DNA from: JAHEEL01 sp963700375
GTDB lineage: Bacteria > Actinomycetota > Acidimicrobiia > Spongiisociales > UBA5794
NCBI GenBank assembly: GCA_963700375.1
Contig: CAVOXF010000003.1
Coordinates: forward strand, 434,001 to 498,000
Reading direction: 5' to 3'
DNA length: 64,000 nucleotides
The notes beneath the pieces are model-generated. The model was not told the DNA's origin. It did not search any database and worked only from the letters and a program-made list of their open reading frames with translations. Below, one piece after another: positions 44,014-52,335 of the stretch (the stretch's first letter is position 1; each line of letters opens with the position of its first letter). A program made the position numbers and the translations under genes.

Positions 44014-44448
44014 TCACGATGATGACAAAGCGACGATGGCAGCCGCGATGGTGATCAAACCCATGACTCCCCAGATGGAGAGGAAGAGATACCCCACCTT
44101 CACGCTCTGCGCGGCGCCGATTCGATAGCCCCGGTGCTGCATCGCGCGTCGGGTGAAGATTCCCCGACCGGCGAAGTAGGCGTACATTCCGCCGCCGACG
44201 AGCCCGAAGTAGGCCCACGCCGGTTCGTCCACGAGCAGCAACACCCCCGCAACCGGCATCGTCCAGAGCGTCAAGATATCCCACAGTGCTTCGCCTCGAA
44301 CATCGGCGAAGTAGGCCGCTTCGACCGTTCCCTCGGCCTCGGTCAGTGTCAGCCTCACGGCGGTCCTCGGAGCGAACCATGAGACGGCCTGTCCGCCCCA
44401 ACACAGAAGTGAAAGCGACACCACCACTGCAGCCCACAGGATCCCCAT
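44014..44448 (-). CDS. Small four-helix membrane protein
   Basis: Not recognised. A 144-residue protein with hydrophobic segments ILWAAVVVSLSLLCWGG, DILTLWTMPVAGVLLLV, YFGLVGGGMYAYFAGRGIF and VGYLFLSIWGVMGLITIAAA. AAGGAG lies before ATG 44448. It forms a row with a frameshifted gene upstream (20 nt away) and a decayed one downstream, apparently a small former operon of membrane proteins. Confidence 0.7.
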   Translation of the reverse strand: MGILWAAVVVSLSLLCWGGQAVSWFAPRTAVRLTLTEAEGTVEAAYFADVRGEALWDILTLWTMPVAGVLLLVDEPAWAYFGLVGGGMYAYFAGRGIFTRRAMQHRGYRIGAAQSVKVGYLFLSIWGVMGLITIAAAIVALSSS

Positions 44449-44467
44449 GTCTCCTTCACCTCCGTTT

Positions 44468-44769
44468 CTAACGTACCGGCGGAATCCACCTCTTGGCGGT
44501 CACGATGGCTCGCCGTACGCCGCCGGACTGCTCGATGGGCACCACCCGTTTGCCGAACCCGGCCAATGGAATGGATGCTCCCGCAATGGTTGCCGCCATA
44601 CCATCAGGCCCGAGCCCGCGTTGCCAGAGTCGGAGGGCCCACACGGCCGACGAGTCGTCGCTCCAGTCCCCTCGGGGAAGCGGAGTCCGAGAACCGCTCC
44701 GACGATCCCGATCACAGAGAGGATGATCCAGGACGGTCCGGCGTCGAGGCCGAGGTAGGCACTTTGCAT
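44468..44769 (-). pseudogene. Small membrane protein gene with a frameshift
   Basis: Minus-strand frame one from ATG 44769 encodes MQSAYLGLDAGPSWIILSVI then GIVGAVLGLRF. A shift near 44670 continues the protein as PRGDWSDDSSAVWALRLWQR and AGASIPLAGFGKRVVPIEQS to a TAG at 44468-44470. Together this is about 100 residues of a plausible membrane protein. Neither half alone looks complete. The family is not recognised. Confidence 0.5.
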
Positions 44770-44848
44770 CACCAGTCGAACATCGTGCCGACCGCCTGTT
44801 CGGGGCGGGCCGTTGGCATGATCCAACGGGGCGACCAAGTCTCCGGAA

Positions 44849-45504
44849 GTGATACAGGCGCCGGTGGCACGTTTCGGGAACTCGGAGTACGTTGGAAGGG
44901 CCACGGTCACCGGACGCTCCCGGTTGCTCCGTGCAATCGGAGCCATCACGGCTTTGTGTCTGTTGGGCGCCGCATGTGGCGGCCCATCCGACGGTGCTGG
45001 GACGACTTCTGGTGTCACGGGTGGTGCCGTATCAACGTCGTCGCATGCGGAGACCACGACGACCACCGTGGAATCGCCGTCCACGGAAACCGCTCCACTC
45101 GCGTTCTCGAGCGGTGACGGCTCGGACTGCTCCGAGGTGGTGTTCGGGTCTCGTACAATCGCCGCTAACGCCGACCTACTGGCTGTCTCGTGCGAGTTGC
45201 TGGTCGCCGGCCCAACCGCGGACGACCGGGCAGGCGGCCCCCGATCATTCTTCTCGGACGCAACAGCGGGTTCGGTCAGAAGCGTGACCCTTGCCGGTGA
45301 CCTCCGCATCGTGGACTTCGAGGACATCCGTGGCGACGTGAGCACGCTTCCACGACCTGTGGACGGGAGACCCTCATCGCTAAACTCGTGAGGACCACGC
45401 TCCAGTTCGCAGAGGTTGAACGCGTCACGCACACGATCGACGGCACCTGCGAAGCGTTCCTCAACTGGCTCCAGCGAGCATGCGAAGTGCTGACCCTTCG
45501 ATAG
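44849..45504 (+). pseudogene. GerMN-domain lipoprotein gene with a frameshift
   Basis: A lipoprotein signal (ITALCLLGAACGG, lipobox LGAAC) is followed by a Thr/Ser-rich linker and a GerMN-like domain: LLVAGPTADDRAGGPRSFFS then TAGSVRSVTLAGDLRIVDFE. Near 45355 the frame shifts, and the rest (TCGRETLIAKLVRTTLQFAE, GTCEAFLNWLQRACEVL) is read one base off to a TAG at 45502-45504. In the first frame a stop occurs at 45391. GerMN proteins are envelope-associated in actinobacteria. The start is uncertain (GTG 44849 or a later TTG). Confidence 0.7.
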
Positions 45505-45517
45505 CCCGTCGGCAACA

Positions 45518-45805
45518 TCACTCGGCGGCGAACGTGTCGAATCTCGAGGCCAGGTCGAGGTCCTTGCTGGTGAGGGCGGCCTGGTCGTGGGTCGTCAGCA
45601 GCAGGGTCACCTTGTTCCAGCGGATGTCGATGTCGGGGTGATGGTCCGCCACCTCGGAGGCGATGCCCACCCTCGTGACGAACCCCATCGCTTCGTTGAA
45701 ATCAGCGAGGACGAAGGTGCGCGAGATCGCCTCGCCGCCGCGGAGCCATCGCGGATGGGCTGAAAGGAAGGCGTCAATGTCTTCAGGAGTGAGATCGGAC
45801 GGCAT
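45518..45805 (-). CDS. Pterin-4a-carbinolamine dehydratase
   Basis: Dehydrates 4a-hydroxytetrahydrobiopterin, or acts in folate/pterin recycling. The 95-residue protein has the whole fold: TFVLADFNEAMGFVTRVG and then ADHHPDIDIRWNKVTLLL near residues 53-70, where the His-His-Pro segment is catalytic, followed by TTHDQAALTSKDLDLA. Standard length. No aromatic hydroxylase is in the window. The start is backed by a TAGCGT box 6 nt upstream for a leaderless mRNA. Confidence 0.94.
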   Translation of the reverse strand: MPSDLTPEDIDAFLSAHPRWLRGGEAISRTFVLADFNEAMGFVTRVGIASEVADHHPDIDIRWNKVTLLLTTHDQAALTSKDLDLASRFDTFAAE

Positions 45806-45811
45806 CCGATA

Positions 45812-45817
45812 ACGCTA
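45812..45817 (-). promoter_or_regulatory. Candidate -10 element, leaderless pterin dehydratase mRNA
   Basis: TAGCGT on the minus strand ends 6 nt before the ATG at 45805; no ribosome site is visible. Confidence 0.35.
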
Positions 45818-45846
45818 CTCGCCGATCCTGGCCCGCGTGCAATCCC

Positions 45847-46125
45847 CTACGAACTCTCGATCTCGCTGATACCGAAAGCGGCCAGGTGATGTTTGCACGC
45901 GGCATCGGCGGCGTCGAAGCCGGCTGCGTCGATGTCCCCAGGGTCGATCATGCCCGATGCACGATCCGGGTCGTGCATGTCGATTCCGGTGTCGCGCATG
46001 CAGGCCGCATATGCGAGGAGCGAGTCATCGAGGCTCGCGACCGATGGCGCGGCGCTGTCATCCGAACACGCAGGCGCCACCACAGCAAGCACCGGGATCG
46101 GCACGAAGCAGATTCCGCAGTTCAT
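45847..46125 (-). CDS. Small predicted lipoprotein
   Basis: Not recognised. From ATG 46125 it is 92 residues, with signal MNCGICFVPIPVLAVVAPAC (lipobox VAPAC). The mature part is acidic, with a Cys pair in YAACMRDTGIDMHDP and DAADAACKHHLAAFG, a pattern of small actinobacterial secreted lipoproteins. The frame is open to 46170. It follows the large acetyltransferase gene by about 100 nt on the same strand. Confidence 0.6.
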   Translation of the reverse strand: MNCGICFVPIPVLAVVAPACSDDSAAPSVASLDDSLLAYAACMRDTGIDMHDPDRASGMIDPGDIDAAGFDAADAACKHHLAAFGISEIESS

Positions 46126-46225
46126 GGAGCGAAATCTGCCGACGGGTTCCAGAAACCAGACGCCATGCACGGCCTATCGGACCGCCGCCGTCACACCGTT
46201 GACAAGCTCGCCAACGACTGATCCG

Positions 46226-48961
46226 CTACAGGAGACGCCCGGGGACGTCCTTTCGGCTGGGGAGCAGCGCTCCCTCGACCTTGCGGACCCGGATCCGGGA
46301 GTCCACGACAATCGCCCCATCACCTGGTGCGAGAACCTTGACCGGGTTCAGATCCATCTCGGCAATCTCTGGGATGTTGTCGATCATCACCGACAGACGC
46401 AGCAGCAACTCCCGCAGGGCCGGGATGTCGCCCGGTTCAGAGCCGCGATAGCCCTCGAGCAGCCTGGCGGTCTTGACGTCGGCGATCATCGAGTCCACAT
46501 CGAGATCGGTCAGCGGATTGATCCGGAACGCGACGTCCTTCATCAACTCCACGTAGACCCCGCCGAGCCCGAACACGACCAGAGGACCGAAGAGCGGATC
46601 TTCGACCATACCGACGAGAACCTCGCGGCCGCCGCCGACGAAGTCCTGGATGAGGACCCCCTCGGCGTCGTCGCTCACGCCCATCACGCTGCGGTAGGCC
46701 TCACGGACTTGTTCGTCACTCGAAAGGTCGAGGGCAACACCGCCGACGTCGCTCTTGTGGAGGACCGACGGCGCGATCACCTTCATCGCAACCGGACCAC
46801 CGAAGTCCGCAGCGATCGCGGCCGCTTCGTCTTCGGTCGTAGCGACCGCCATGCGGGCGCTTCTGATGCCGTAGGCCGAGAGAACGTTGCCGATCTCCTC
46901 CGGCTCGAGCCATCCGCCGTCGGGGCCCATGCGGGCAACGGCACGGCGAACGATCTGCTCAGCCGTCGGCCGGTCGACATCGTCGAACTTGGGGTACTCC
47001 CCTGGCGGCTGATCGCGCCATCGGGTGTACTGGTAGGCAGCGCCGAGGGCACGGGCCGCCGACTCGGGATAGGCGTAGAGCGGAATCTTGAGATCCTCGG
47101 TGGCGAGTGGATCCGTCGACGAGGGGTCGGCCGCCATGAACACGGCAACGACGGGGATGGACCCATCGCCGTTCGCCACCGACGCGTGTACGGCAGCGGC
47201 CACGTCCTCGCACGTGTCGGGTCCCGTGGGGATCTGGATCACCATCAGCGCGTCCACTTCTTTGTATTCGAGGATCGTCTCGATCGTCTGGGCGTAGTTC
47301 CCCGGCTGCGCGGCAGCGATCATGTCGACCGGGTTCTGGACGGCAGCCTCTGCCGGCAGATGCTGCCGGAGCGCGGACTGCAGCTCAGGCGAGAACTCGG
47401 GAAGCTCGAGCCCGTTCGCCTCGAGGGCATCGGCTGCGAGGATCGCGGGGCCACCCGCATTGGTCATCACGGCGACCCGTGGACCGGTTGGCAGCGGCTG
47501 GTTCGCGAGCAGCGCCGTGACGTTGAACAACTCCACCATGGTGTCGGTTCGAATCGTCCCCGACTGCTCGAAGAGCGCGTCGACCGCAACATCGAGGCTG
47601 GCCATCGAACCGGTGTGGCTGCTGGCGGCCCGGGCCCCGGAACGAGAACGGCCGGACTTCACGACAACGATCGGCTTGTCCCTGCCGACACGTCGGGCGA
47701 TGCGGCCGAAGCGCCGCGGGTTGCCGAAGGATTCGGTATACATGACGATCACGTCGGTCATCGGATCGTCTTCCCAATAGAGCATCAGGTCGTTGTTGCT
47801 GATGTCCGCCTGGTTGCCGAGGGAGACGAATGACGAGAGGCCGATCTTCAACTGCGTGGCCTGCTTCAGGATCGCAAGCCCGAGGGCGCCGCTCTGGCTC
47901 GCCATCGCGACGTTGCCCTGCGGCGGGAACGTCGGACCAAACTGCCCATCCATGCGCACGGCTTCATCGGTGTTGACGATCCCCATGCAGTTCGGCCCAA
48001 TCAGACGCATGCCGTACCGGCGTGCTGTCTTGACGAGTTCGCGCTCTGCCGAATCTCCGCTGTCGCTCACCTCGCCGAAGCCGGCGGTGATGATCACGAC
48101 ACCACGGACACCCTTGCGTCCGCACTCTTCGATGGCGTTGTGGACGAGCGGGGCCGGCACGGTGACGATCGCAAGATCGACCGGGTCCTCGATGTCGAGT
48201 ACCGACGAGTAGGCCTTCACCGCATGCACGAATGCGGCGTTCGGGTTGACCGGGAACACCGGTCCGGTGAATCCGCCAGCCAGGAGGTTGCCGAACAGAC
48301 GGCCGCCGATCGAACGGTCGTTCCGGCTGGCGCCGATCACCGCGATCGACTTGGGACCGAGAATCGGCATGAGCGAAGCCGTGACCGAGCGCTTCTCGTG
48401 CTCCCACTCGGCCTCGCGGGCTTCGAGGGAGTACTCGATCGGGTACTCGACGCGGTACACGCCCTCGCCCAACTGGCGTACCAGCTTGTACCCGGAGTTG
48501 CGGAAGATGCGCATCATGCCGCGGTTCTCGTCGAGGACGAACGCCTCGAACTCGGTGACCCCCTGGAGCCGTGCGTACACCGTGAGGTGCTGCAGCAACA
48601 ACGAACCGACACCGCGGCCTTGGAAGTCGTCCTGGACGAGGAATGCCACTTCGGCAATCCGATTCTCGTCGTCACTCTTGTCGAGAAGAACGTCGTAGCG
48701 CCCGACCGCGACCATCTCGTCGTCCCGGATCGCGACGAACGCCATCCGGTCGACGTAGTCGACGTTCGTGAAGTGCCTCAACTCGTCGGGCGTGAGATCG
48801 GTCTTGACCTGGAAGAACCGCCGATAGACGCTCTCCGGGCCGACGCGCTGGAAGAAGGCATGCTCGAGCGGGGCGTCCTCGGGCTTGATGGGACGCAGGT
48901 GTATCGCCCGCCCGTCGCGAAGTAGAACATCGAACTCAAACTCACTGGGGTATTTGGCCAC
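46226..48961 (-). CDS. Pat-like protein acetyltransferase: N-terminal GNAT plus acyl-CoA synthetase (NDP-forming) domains
   Basis: A 911-residue protein. Residues ~1-165 are a GNAT domain with the acetyl-CoA loop DDFQGRGVGSLLLQHL. Then comes an NDP-forming acyl-CoA synthetase core: a CoA-binding domain (SIAVIGASRNDRSIGGRLF), a succinyl-CoA ligase-like part with SSHTGSMASLD, and a C-terminal ATP-grasp (MKVIAPSVLHKSDVGGVALD). The GNAT-first order is the reverse of the Salmonella Pat order. Such proteins acetylate the catalytic lysine of acetyl-CoA synthetase, which is encoded at 16.4 kb; regulation of that enzyme here is inferred. GTG 48961 follows GGGAG. Confidence 0.9.
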   Translation of the reverse strand: MAKYPSEFEFDVLLRDGRAIHLRPIKPEDAPLEHAFFQRVGPESVYRRFFQVKTDLTPDELRHFTNVDYVDRMAFVAIRDDEMVAVGRYDVLLDKSDDENRIAEVAFLVQDDFQGRGVGSLLLQHLTVYARLQGVTEFEAFVLDENRGMMRIFRNSGYKLVRQLGEGVYRVEYPIEYSLEAREAEWEHEKRSVTASLMPILGPKSIAVIGASRNDRSIGGRLFGNLLAGGFTGPVFPVNPNAAFVHAVKAYSSVLDIEDPVDLAIVTVPAPLVHNAIEECGRKGVRGVVIITAGFGEVSDSGDSAERELVKTARRYGMRLIGPNCMGIVNTDEAVRMDGQFGPTFPPQGNVAMASQSGALGLAILKQATQLKIGLSSFVSLGNQADISNNDLMLYWEDDPMTDVIVMYTESFGNPRRFGRIARRVGRDKPIVVVKSGRSRSGARAASSHTGSMASLDVAVDALFEQSGTIRTDTMVELFNVTALLANQPLPTGPRVAVMTNAGGPAILAADALEANGLELPEFSPELQSALRQHLPAEAAVQNPVDMIAAAQPGNYAQTIETILEYKEVDALMVIQIPTGPDTCEDVAAAVHASVANGDGSIPVVAVFMAADPSSTDPLATEDLKIPLYAYPESAARALGAAYQYTRWRDQPPGEYPKFDDVDRPTAEQIVRRAVARMGPDGGWLEPEEIGNVLSAYGIRSARMAVATTEDEAAAIAADFGGPVAMKVIAPSVLHKSDVGGVALDLSSDEQVREAYRSVMGVSDDAEGVLIQDFVGGGREVLVGMVEDPLFGPLVVFGLGGVYVELMKDVAFRINPLTDLDVDSMIADVKTARLLEGYRGSEPGDIPALRELLLRLSVMIDNIPEIAEMDLNPVKVLAPGDGAIVVDSRIRVRKVEGALLPSRKDVPGRLL

Positions 48962-49030
48962 TGGGTCTCCCGGGAAGATCTCTACCCACAGGGTACCGGC
49001 CTCGGCGGCCGGCGCGTCCGGCCCGTGGTC

Positions 49031-50023
49031 TCACGAACCGGACTCGATCGCCTTTCTGAATGCCATCATGCGCTTCTCCGGAACGAAGCCGAGACGCTCG
49101 TAGATCCGATTGGCGCCGGTCGGATTCTCGGAGTCGACGCCGAGGCACGCGTATTCCATGCCGTCGTCGCGATAGCCCTTCAACGCCATCGCAATGAGGG
49201 TCGATGCGATCCCCCGGCCGCGATGGCTCCGCACCGTGCCAACGGCCTCGATCCACGACTCGGTTCTCCCGCGGTCCTCGAAGTCGTGCGGGTACTTGCC
49301 CGACTTGATGTATGCCACGGGAGTCGTCCCGTCGTACACGACCCATGACGTGTGCCGTTGGAAGAACTCACCAGAGTTGTACGACTTCCACGCGTCCTCC
49401 TCGATGGGCTGCGAGCCCCAGTGATCGGCGAACGCCGCGTTGTGGACGACCAGGGCGTCGACCTCTGCCTGCGCCGACCACGCCCTGGCAACGAGTCCCT
49501 CTGCGAGGGGACGGTCGTCGATCGGAAGGGAGAGGTCGCGGACGTTCTCGGTGAAGTACCGGACCGCTCCATAGCCGTGGCGCTCCATGAGGGCGATCCT
49601 GTCGGTCATCCAGTCGTAGACCTCGTATCGGTACAGGGCCGTCGGCACACCATCGGTGAACAACCGCAACCTCTGACAGCCTGCGTCCTCGACCCAATCG
49701 AGCAGCGCGTCCTCGATCGCGCCCCGGTACTCCGGGTCGATCTCCATCCAGACGAACCCGCGGTGCTCGGTCACGCCGCTCTGCGGGACCTGCGCCCATC
49801 CGAAGGCGAGCAACCTTCCTTCAGGGGTGAACGCGCCGACCGAACAGACCGGTGCGTCTTCGCCGAACCGGTCGAACTCCTCGCGCATCTCGGCTGCGAC
49901 GATCCGGTGTCCGCCATCCACCGCGAAGCAGGTTTGCTGAAGGGCGGACATCGCGTCGGCATCGTCCGCGGTGAGTGGGCGCCAGACGGCATCGGCGAGT
50001 TCGGGGAGTTCGAGTTGAGACAC
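49031..50023 (-). CDS. Tandem-GNAT acetyltransferase
   Basis: A 330-residue protein with two GNAT folds, an N-terminal weaker one (ALQQTCFAVDGGHRIVAAEM, FVWMEIDPEYRGAIEDAL) and a C-terminal one with the complete acetyl-CoA loop SHRGRGIASTLIAMALKGYR followed by ACLGVDSENPTGANRIYERLG. Two-domain proteins of this kind include mycothiol synthase, but the substrate here is not known. GTG 50023 has GGAGGT at a long distance, so the start is uncertain. The open frame runs to 50314. Confidence 0.8.
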   Translation of the reverse strand: MSQLELPELADAVWRPLTADDADAMSALQQTCFAVDGGHRIVAAEMREEFDRFGEDAPVCSVGAFTPEGRLLAFGWAQVPQSGVTEHRGFVWMEIDPEYRGAIEDALLDWVEDAGCQRLRLFTDGVPTALYRYEVYDWMTDRIALMERHGYGAVRYFTENVRDLSLPIDDRPLAEGLVARAWSAQAEVDALVVHNAAFADHWGSQPIEEDAWKSYNSGEFFQRHTSWVVYDGTTPVAYIKSGKYPHDFEDRGRTESWIEAVGTVRSHRGRGIASTLIAMALKGYRDDGMEYACLGVDSENPTGANRIYERLGFVPEKRMMAFRKAIESGS

Positions 50024-50101
50024 CGAGGCATCGTAGGTACCTCCATTGACGGATTTCGAGCCGGATCTCCCGGTGCCGGACCTCCCTGGCAGAATGGCGC
50101 G

Positions 50102-50813
50102 ATGCCGCACTTCCCCGACCACCTGTTCCACGGTGTTCCTGGAGATCTGAATCCGTGGGATGTCCGATTCGACCCGTCCGACGCTGTGCACCTCTCGGTC
50201 GAACCGGACGGGCGGATCCGATTCAGGATCGTGACCGAACCGTCGCTTGCCCGCGCCTCCGTAGTCACCGACGACGGAGGCGGTCACACCATGGAGCGCA
50301 TCTTCGACGAGCAATCGATCCAGATGTGAGAGACGGCTATGGCGGTCGCGGACGGTATGAGATACGCGTTCGCTCTCGAGACGTTGGACGGCCGCCCCGT
50401 CAACCGCGTCCCCGCCGGGATCGGCAATGCCGTGGAGCGTCTCGATCGATGGACGGTCGATCGTTCTGCGACCCGAACGGTTGTCACTCCATCGTGGTCT
50501 CGCGACATGGTCATGTATCAGATCTTCCCCGAGCGCTTTGAGAACGGCGATCCGTCGCTCAACCCTGACCCGGTGGCGCCGCGGGGATCAGAGCCGCATC
50601 GTCACTCGAAGCGCGGACGCCATCGCCTATGTGCGTTCCGACGCCTCCGAGCGCTTGCCGATTGTCGTCGACCGCACCCAGAACCCGTCCGAGATGACGA
50701 TCCCGATTGCATCACACGGACCGGAGGTCGTCTGGGGTGCGGGACACGCAACGGCATCCGGTGACACCGTCGTCGTCGGCGTCCTCAACGGAGCCTTGAT
50801 CGTCAGTCTGTAG
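50102..50813 (+). pseudogene. GH13 (neopullulanase/maltogenic amylase-like) gene lacking its catalytic barrel
   Basis: From ATG 50102 the sequence encodes an N-terminal beta-sandwich (DLNPWDVRFDPSDAVHLSVE), shifts frame at about 50329, and reaches DMVMYQIFPERFENGDPSLN, the opening strand of GH13 enzymes. About 30 nt later it continues in another frame with a C-terminal domain (IVTRSADAIAYVRSDASERL to GVLNGALIVSL and TAG). The roughly 350 residues of the catalytic barrel that should lie between are missing. It cannot encode an active enzyme. Confidence 0.75.
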
Positions 50814-51054
50814 CGTCTGGATCGGTCCGATTCGACCTGATACGCATGATGAACGGCGCAGCGGCCAGTGCCGCGAAGAAGCCGATGCCGGCCACCTCGA
50901 CGACGCGCTGGTGCGCCGTCGACCGGGCGTCGACACCCACCACTGAGACAATCGAACCGACGAGCAGCGCCAGGATCAAGGCGATGGCGATTGAGGCGAA
51001 CAGCCAGGCGACGTAGCCGAGGAGGAGCTTCCAACCGGCAGCGTCGGGATTCAC
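50803..51054 (-). CDS. Small two-helix membrane protein
   Basis: Not recognised. An 83-residue product with helices LLLGYVAWLFASIAIALILAL and VVEVAGIGFFAALAAAPFI. Its ATG overlaps the stop of the DUF4870 gene by 4 nt, so the two are coupled. It overlaps the end of the GH13 pseudogene by 11 nt on the other strand. Confidence 0.65.
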   Translation of the reverse strand: MNPDAAGWKLLLGYVAWLFASIAIALILALLVGSIVSVVGVDARSTAHQRVVEVAGIGFFAALAAAPFIMRIRSNRTDPDATD

Positions 51055-51410
51055 GGGCCGCTGATGAACCGGATGGTCAACGGATACCGATAGAACTCGC
51101 CGCCCGCCGCCTTGACACCGGCGACGATGATCACCACGAAGGCGAAGATGCTTACGACCGCGACCATCAAGATGCCGACGAGGATGAGGATCGCGAGAAA
51201 CGACACGAGCATGTAGATCATCAGCGAGAACTGGAAATTGAGCGACTCCCTGGCGTGATACTCGACGAACGCATCGTCGTCACGCTTGATGAGCCAGATC
51301 ACCAGCGGGGCAATGAAGCCAACGACGAAGGTGCCGAGGTGGGCCGCTGCCGCCCAGCCACGGGAGTCGGAGGGAACGGGATCAGGGACGGGTGGATAGT
51401 CGGTGGTCAT
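51051..51410 (-). CDS. DUF4870-type membrane protein
   Basis: A 119-residue protein with a Pro-rich N-terminus and three helices; GWAAAAHLGTFVVGFIAPLV, then DDAFVEYHARESLNFQFSLM is the diagnostic DUF4870 segment between helices 1 and 2. AAAGGA precedes ATG 51410 (the frame is open to 51587). Function unknown. It is followed by a coupled two-helix protein. Confidence 0.85.
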   Translation of the reverse strand: MTTDYPPVPDPVPSDSRGWAAAAHLGTFVVGFIAPLVIWLIKRDDDAFVEYHARESLNFQFSLMIYMLVSFLAILILVGILMVAVVSIFAFVVIIVAGVKAAGGEFYRYPLTIRFISGP

Positions 51411-51477
51411 CACGATCCTTTCGGGCTCGGCAGCAGGATACCGACCTGGTGGGTCCCCCGGCGTCACCACGGACCGG

Positions 51478-52227
51478 CTAGTTCGAGAAGGTGAGCGCCT
51501 GGCGACTTGCCCATCGGGTCGCCACCCGGGCATATGCGGTGCGAGAGGCCTCACCATCGCCGAGCTCGAGCGCTTCGAGGCTTTCACGCACGTCCATCGC
51601 GGACTCGTCGAAGGTCAGGTCGCCGTTGGGAATGTGGGACGCCACGGTGCCGTAGTCGAGCTCCAGCATCGATCCCGCTTCGAAGTCGGCAAGCCACCGC
51701 TCGAGATCGCGGACCTGATCGATGACCGGTTCAGAGAACCCTGCGCCGTCGAGTACCCGGATCGCCCAGTCGATCCGATCGATCGCCTCGCCGAGTCCGG
51801 TGCGGTAGCGGATGCCAAGCCCTTCCGGTCGGTCGAAGAGTTCCCGCTCCGACGGGCTGAATGCCCCGAACCAGCGCAGCGGAACGTGCCACGGAGACGT
51901 GAGAATGTAACTCCTGCGGTCTTCCGCACGAAGACCGGCGAGTTCCTCCTTGAACGATTCGCGTTCGTCTTCGTCCAGCAGCGGAATCCTGGGATACGTG
52001 GCCGAGAACGCAAGCGCCCCTTCGATCATCCGCAGCCTCGCGTTGCGTGGGCAGACGTAGGCGGCCCCGTTCCATGTCGCCGTAAACGAATCCTCCCGGG
52101 TCGGCTCGTCCCAGATGAACCGCCCGTCGGAGTGGATCGGCGCGTGGAGGCTGCCCTTCGCCGCCTTTCGCACCGCGACGGTCCCGTCGTCCTCGACGTA
52201 GACCCGGAGATAGGCGGTATTGATCAT
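51478..52227 (-). CDS. Conserved hypothetical cytosolic protein
   Basis: Not recognised by family. A 249-residue, Glu/Asp/Arg-rich protein with WNGAAYVCPRNARLRMIEGA near residues 52-71 and SPWHVPLRWFGAFSPSEREL near 111-130, no signal or membrane helix. ATG 52227 has a -10-like TACCAT 6 nt upstream, so a leaderless message is likely and the longer frame to 52719 is not used. It may be actinobacteria-specific. Confidence 0.7.
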   Translation of the reverse strand: MINTAYLRVYVEDDGTVAVRKAAKGSLHAPIHSDGRFIWDEPTREDSFTATWNGAAYVCPRNARLRMIEGALAFSATYPRIPLLDEDERESFKEELAGLRAEDRRSYILTSPWHVPLRWFGAFSPSERELFDRPEGLGIRYRTGLGEAIDRIDWAIRVLDGAGFSEPVIDQVRDLERWLADFEAGSMLELDYGTVASHIPNGDLTFDESAMDVRESLEALELGDGEASRTAYARVATRWASRQALTFSN

Positions 52228-52233
52228 CGAGGG

Positions 52234-52239
52234 ATGGTA
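52234..52239 (-). promoter_or_regulatory. Candidate -10 element, leaderless hypothetical gene
   Basis: TACCAT on the minus strand ends 6 nt before the ATG at 52227; no ribosome site precedes that ATG. Confidence 0.35.
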
Positions 52240-52335
52240 CCGGGACAGGTCTGGGTACGGACCCGGGAACGCCCAACTAGAATCGCTGGTGCACCTCGAG
52301 CGGCGGCATGTCCCGTCGCATCGAAAGGAGCCCCG

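Noticed and set aside
51403..52335. Long open extension upstream of the Leu/Val dehydrogenase
   Set aside because: Antisense to the 51478-52227 gene; the TTG at 52336 has a good ribosome site and the family start.
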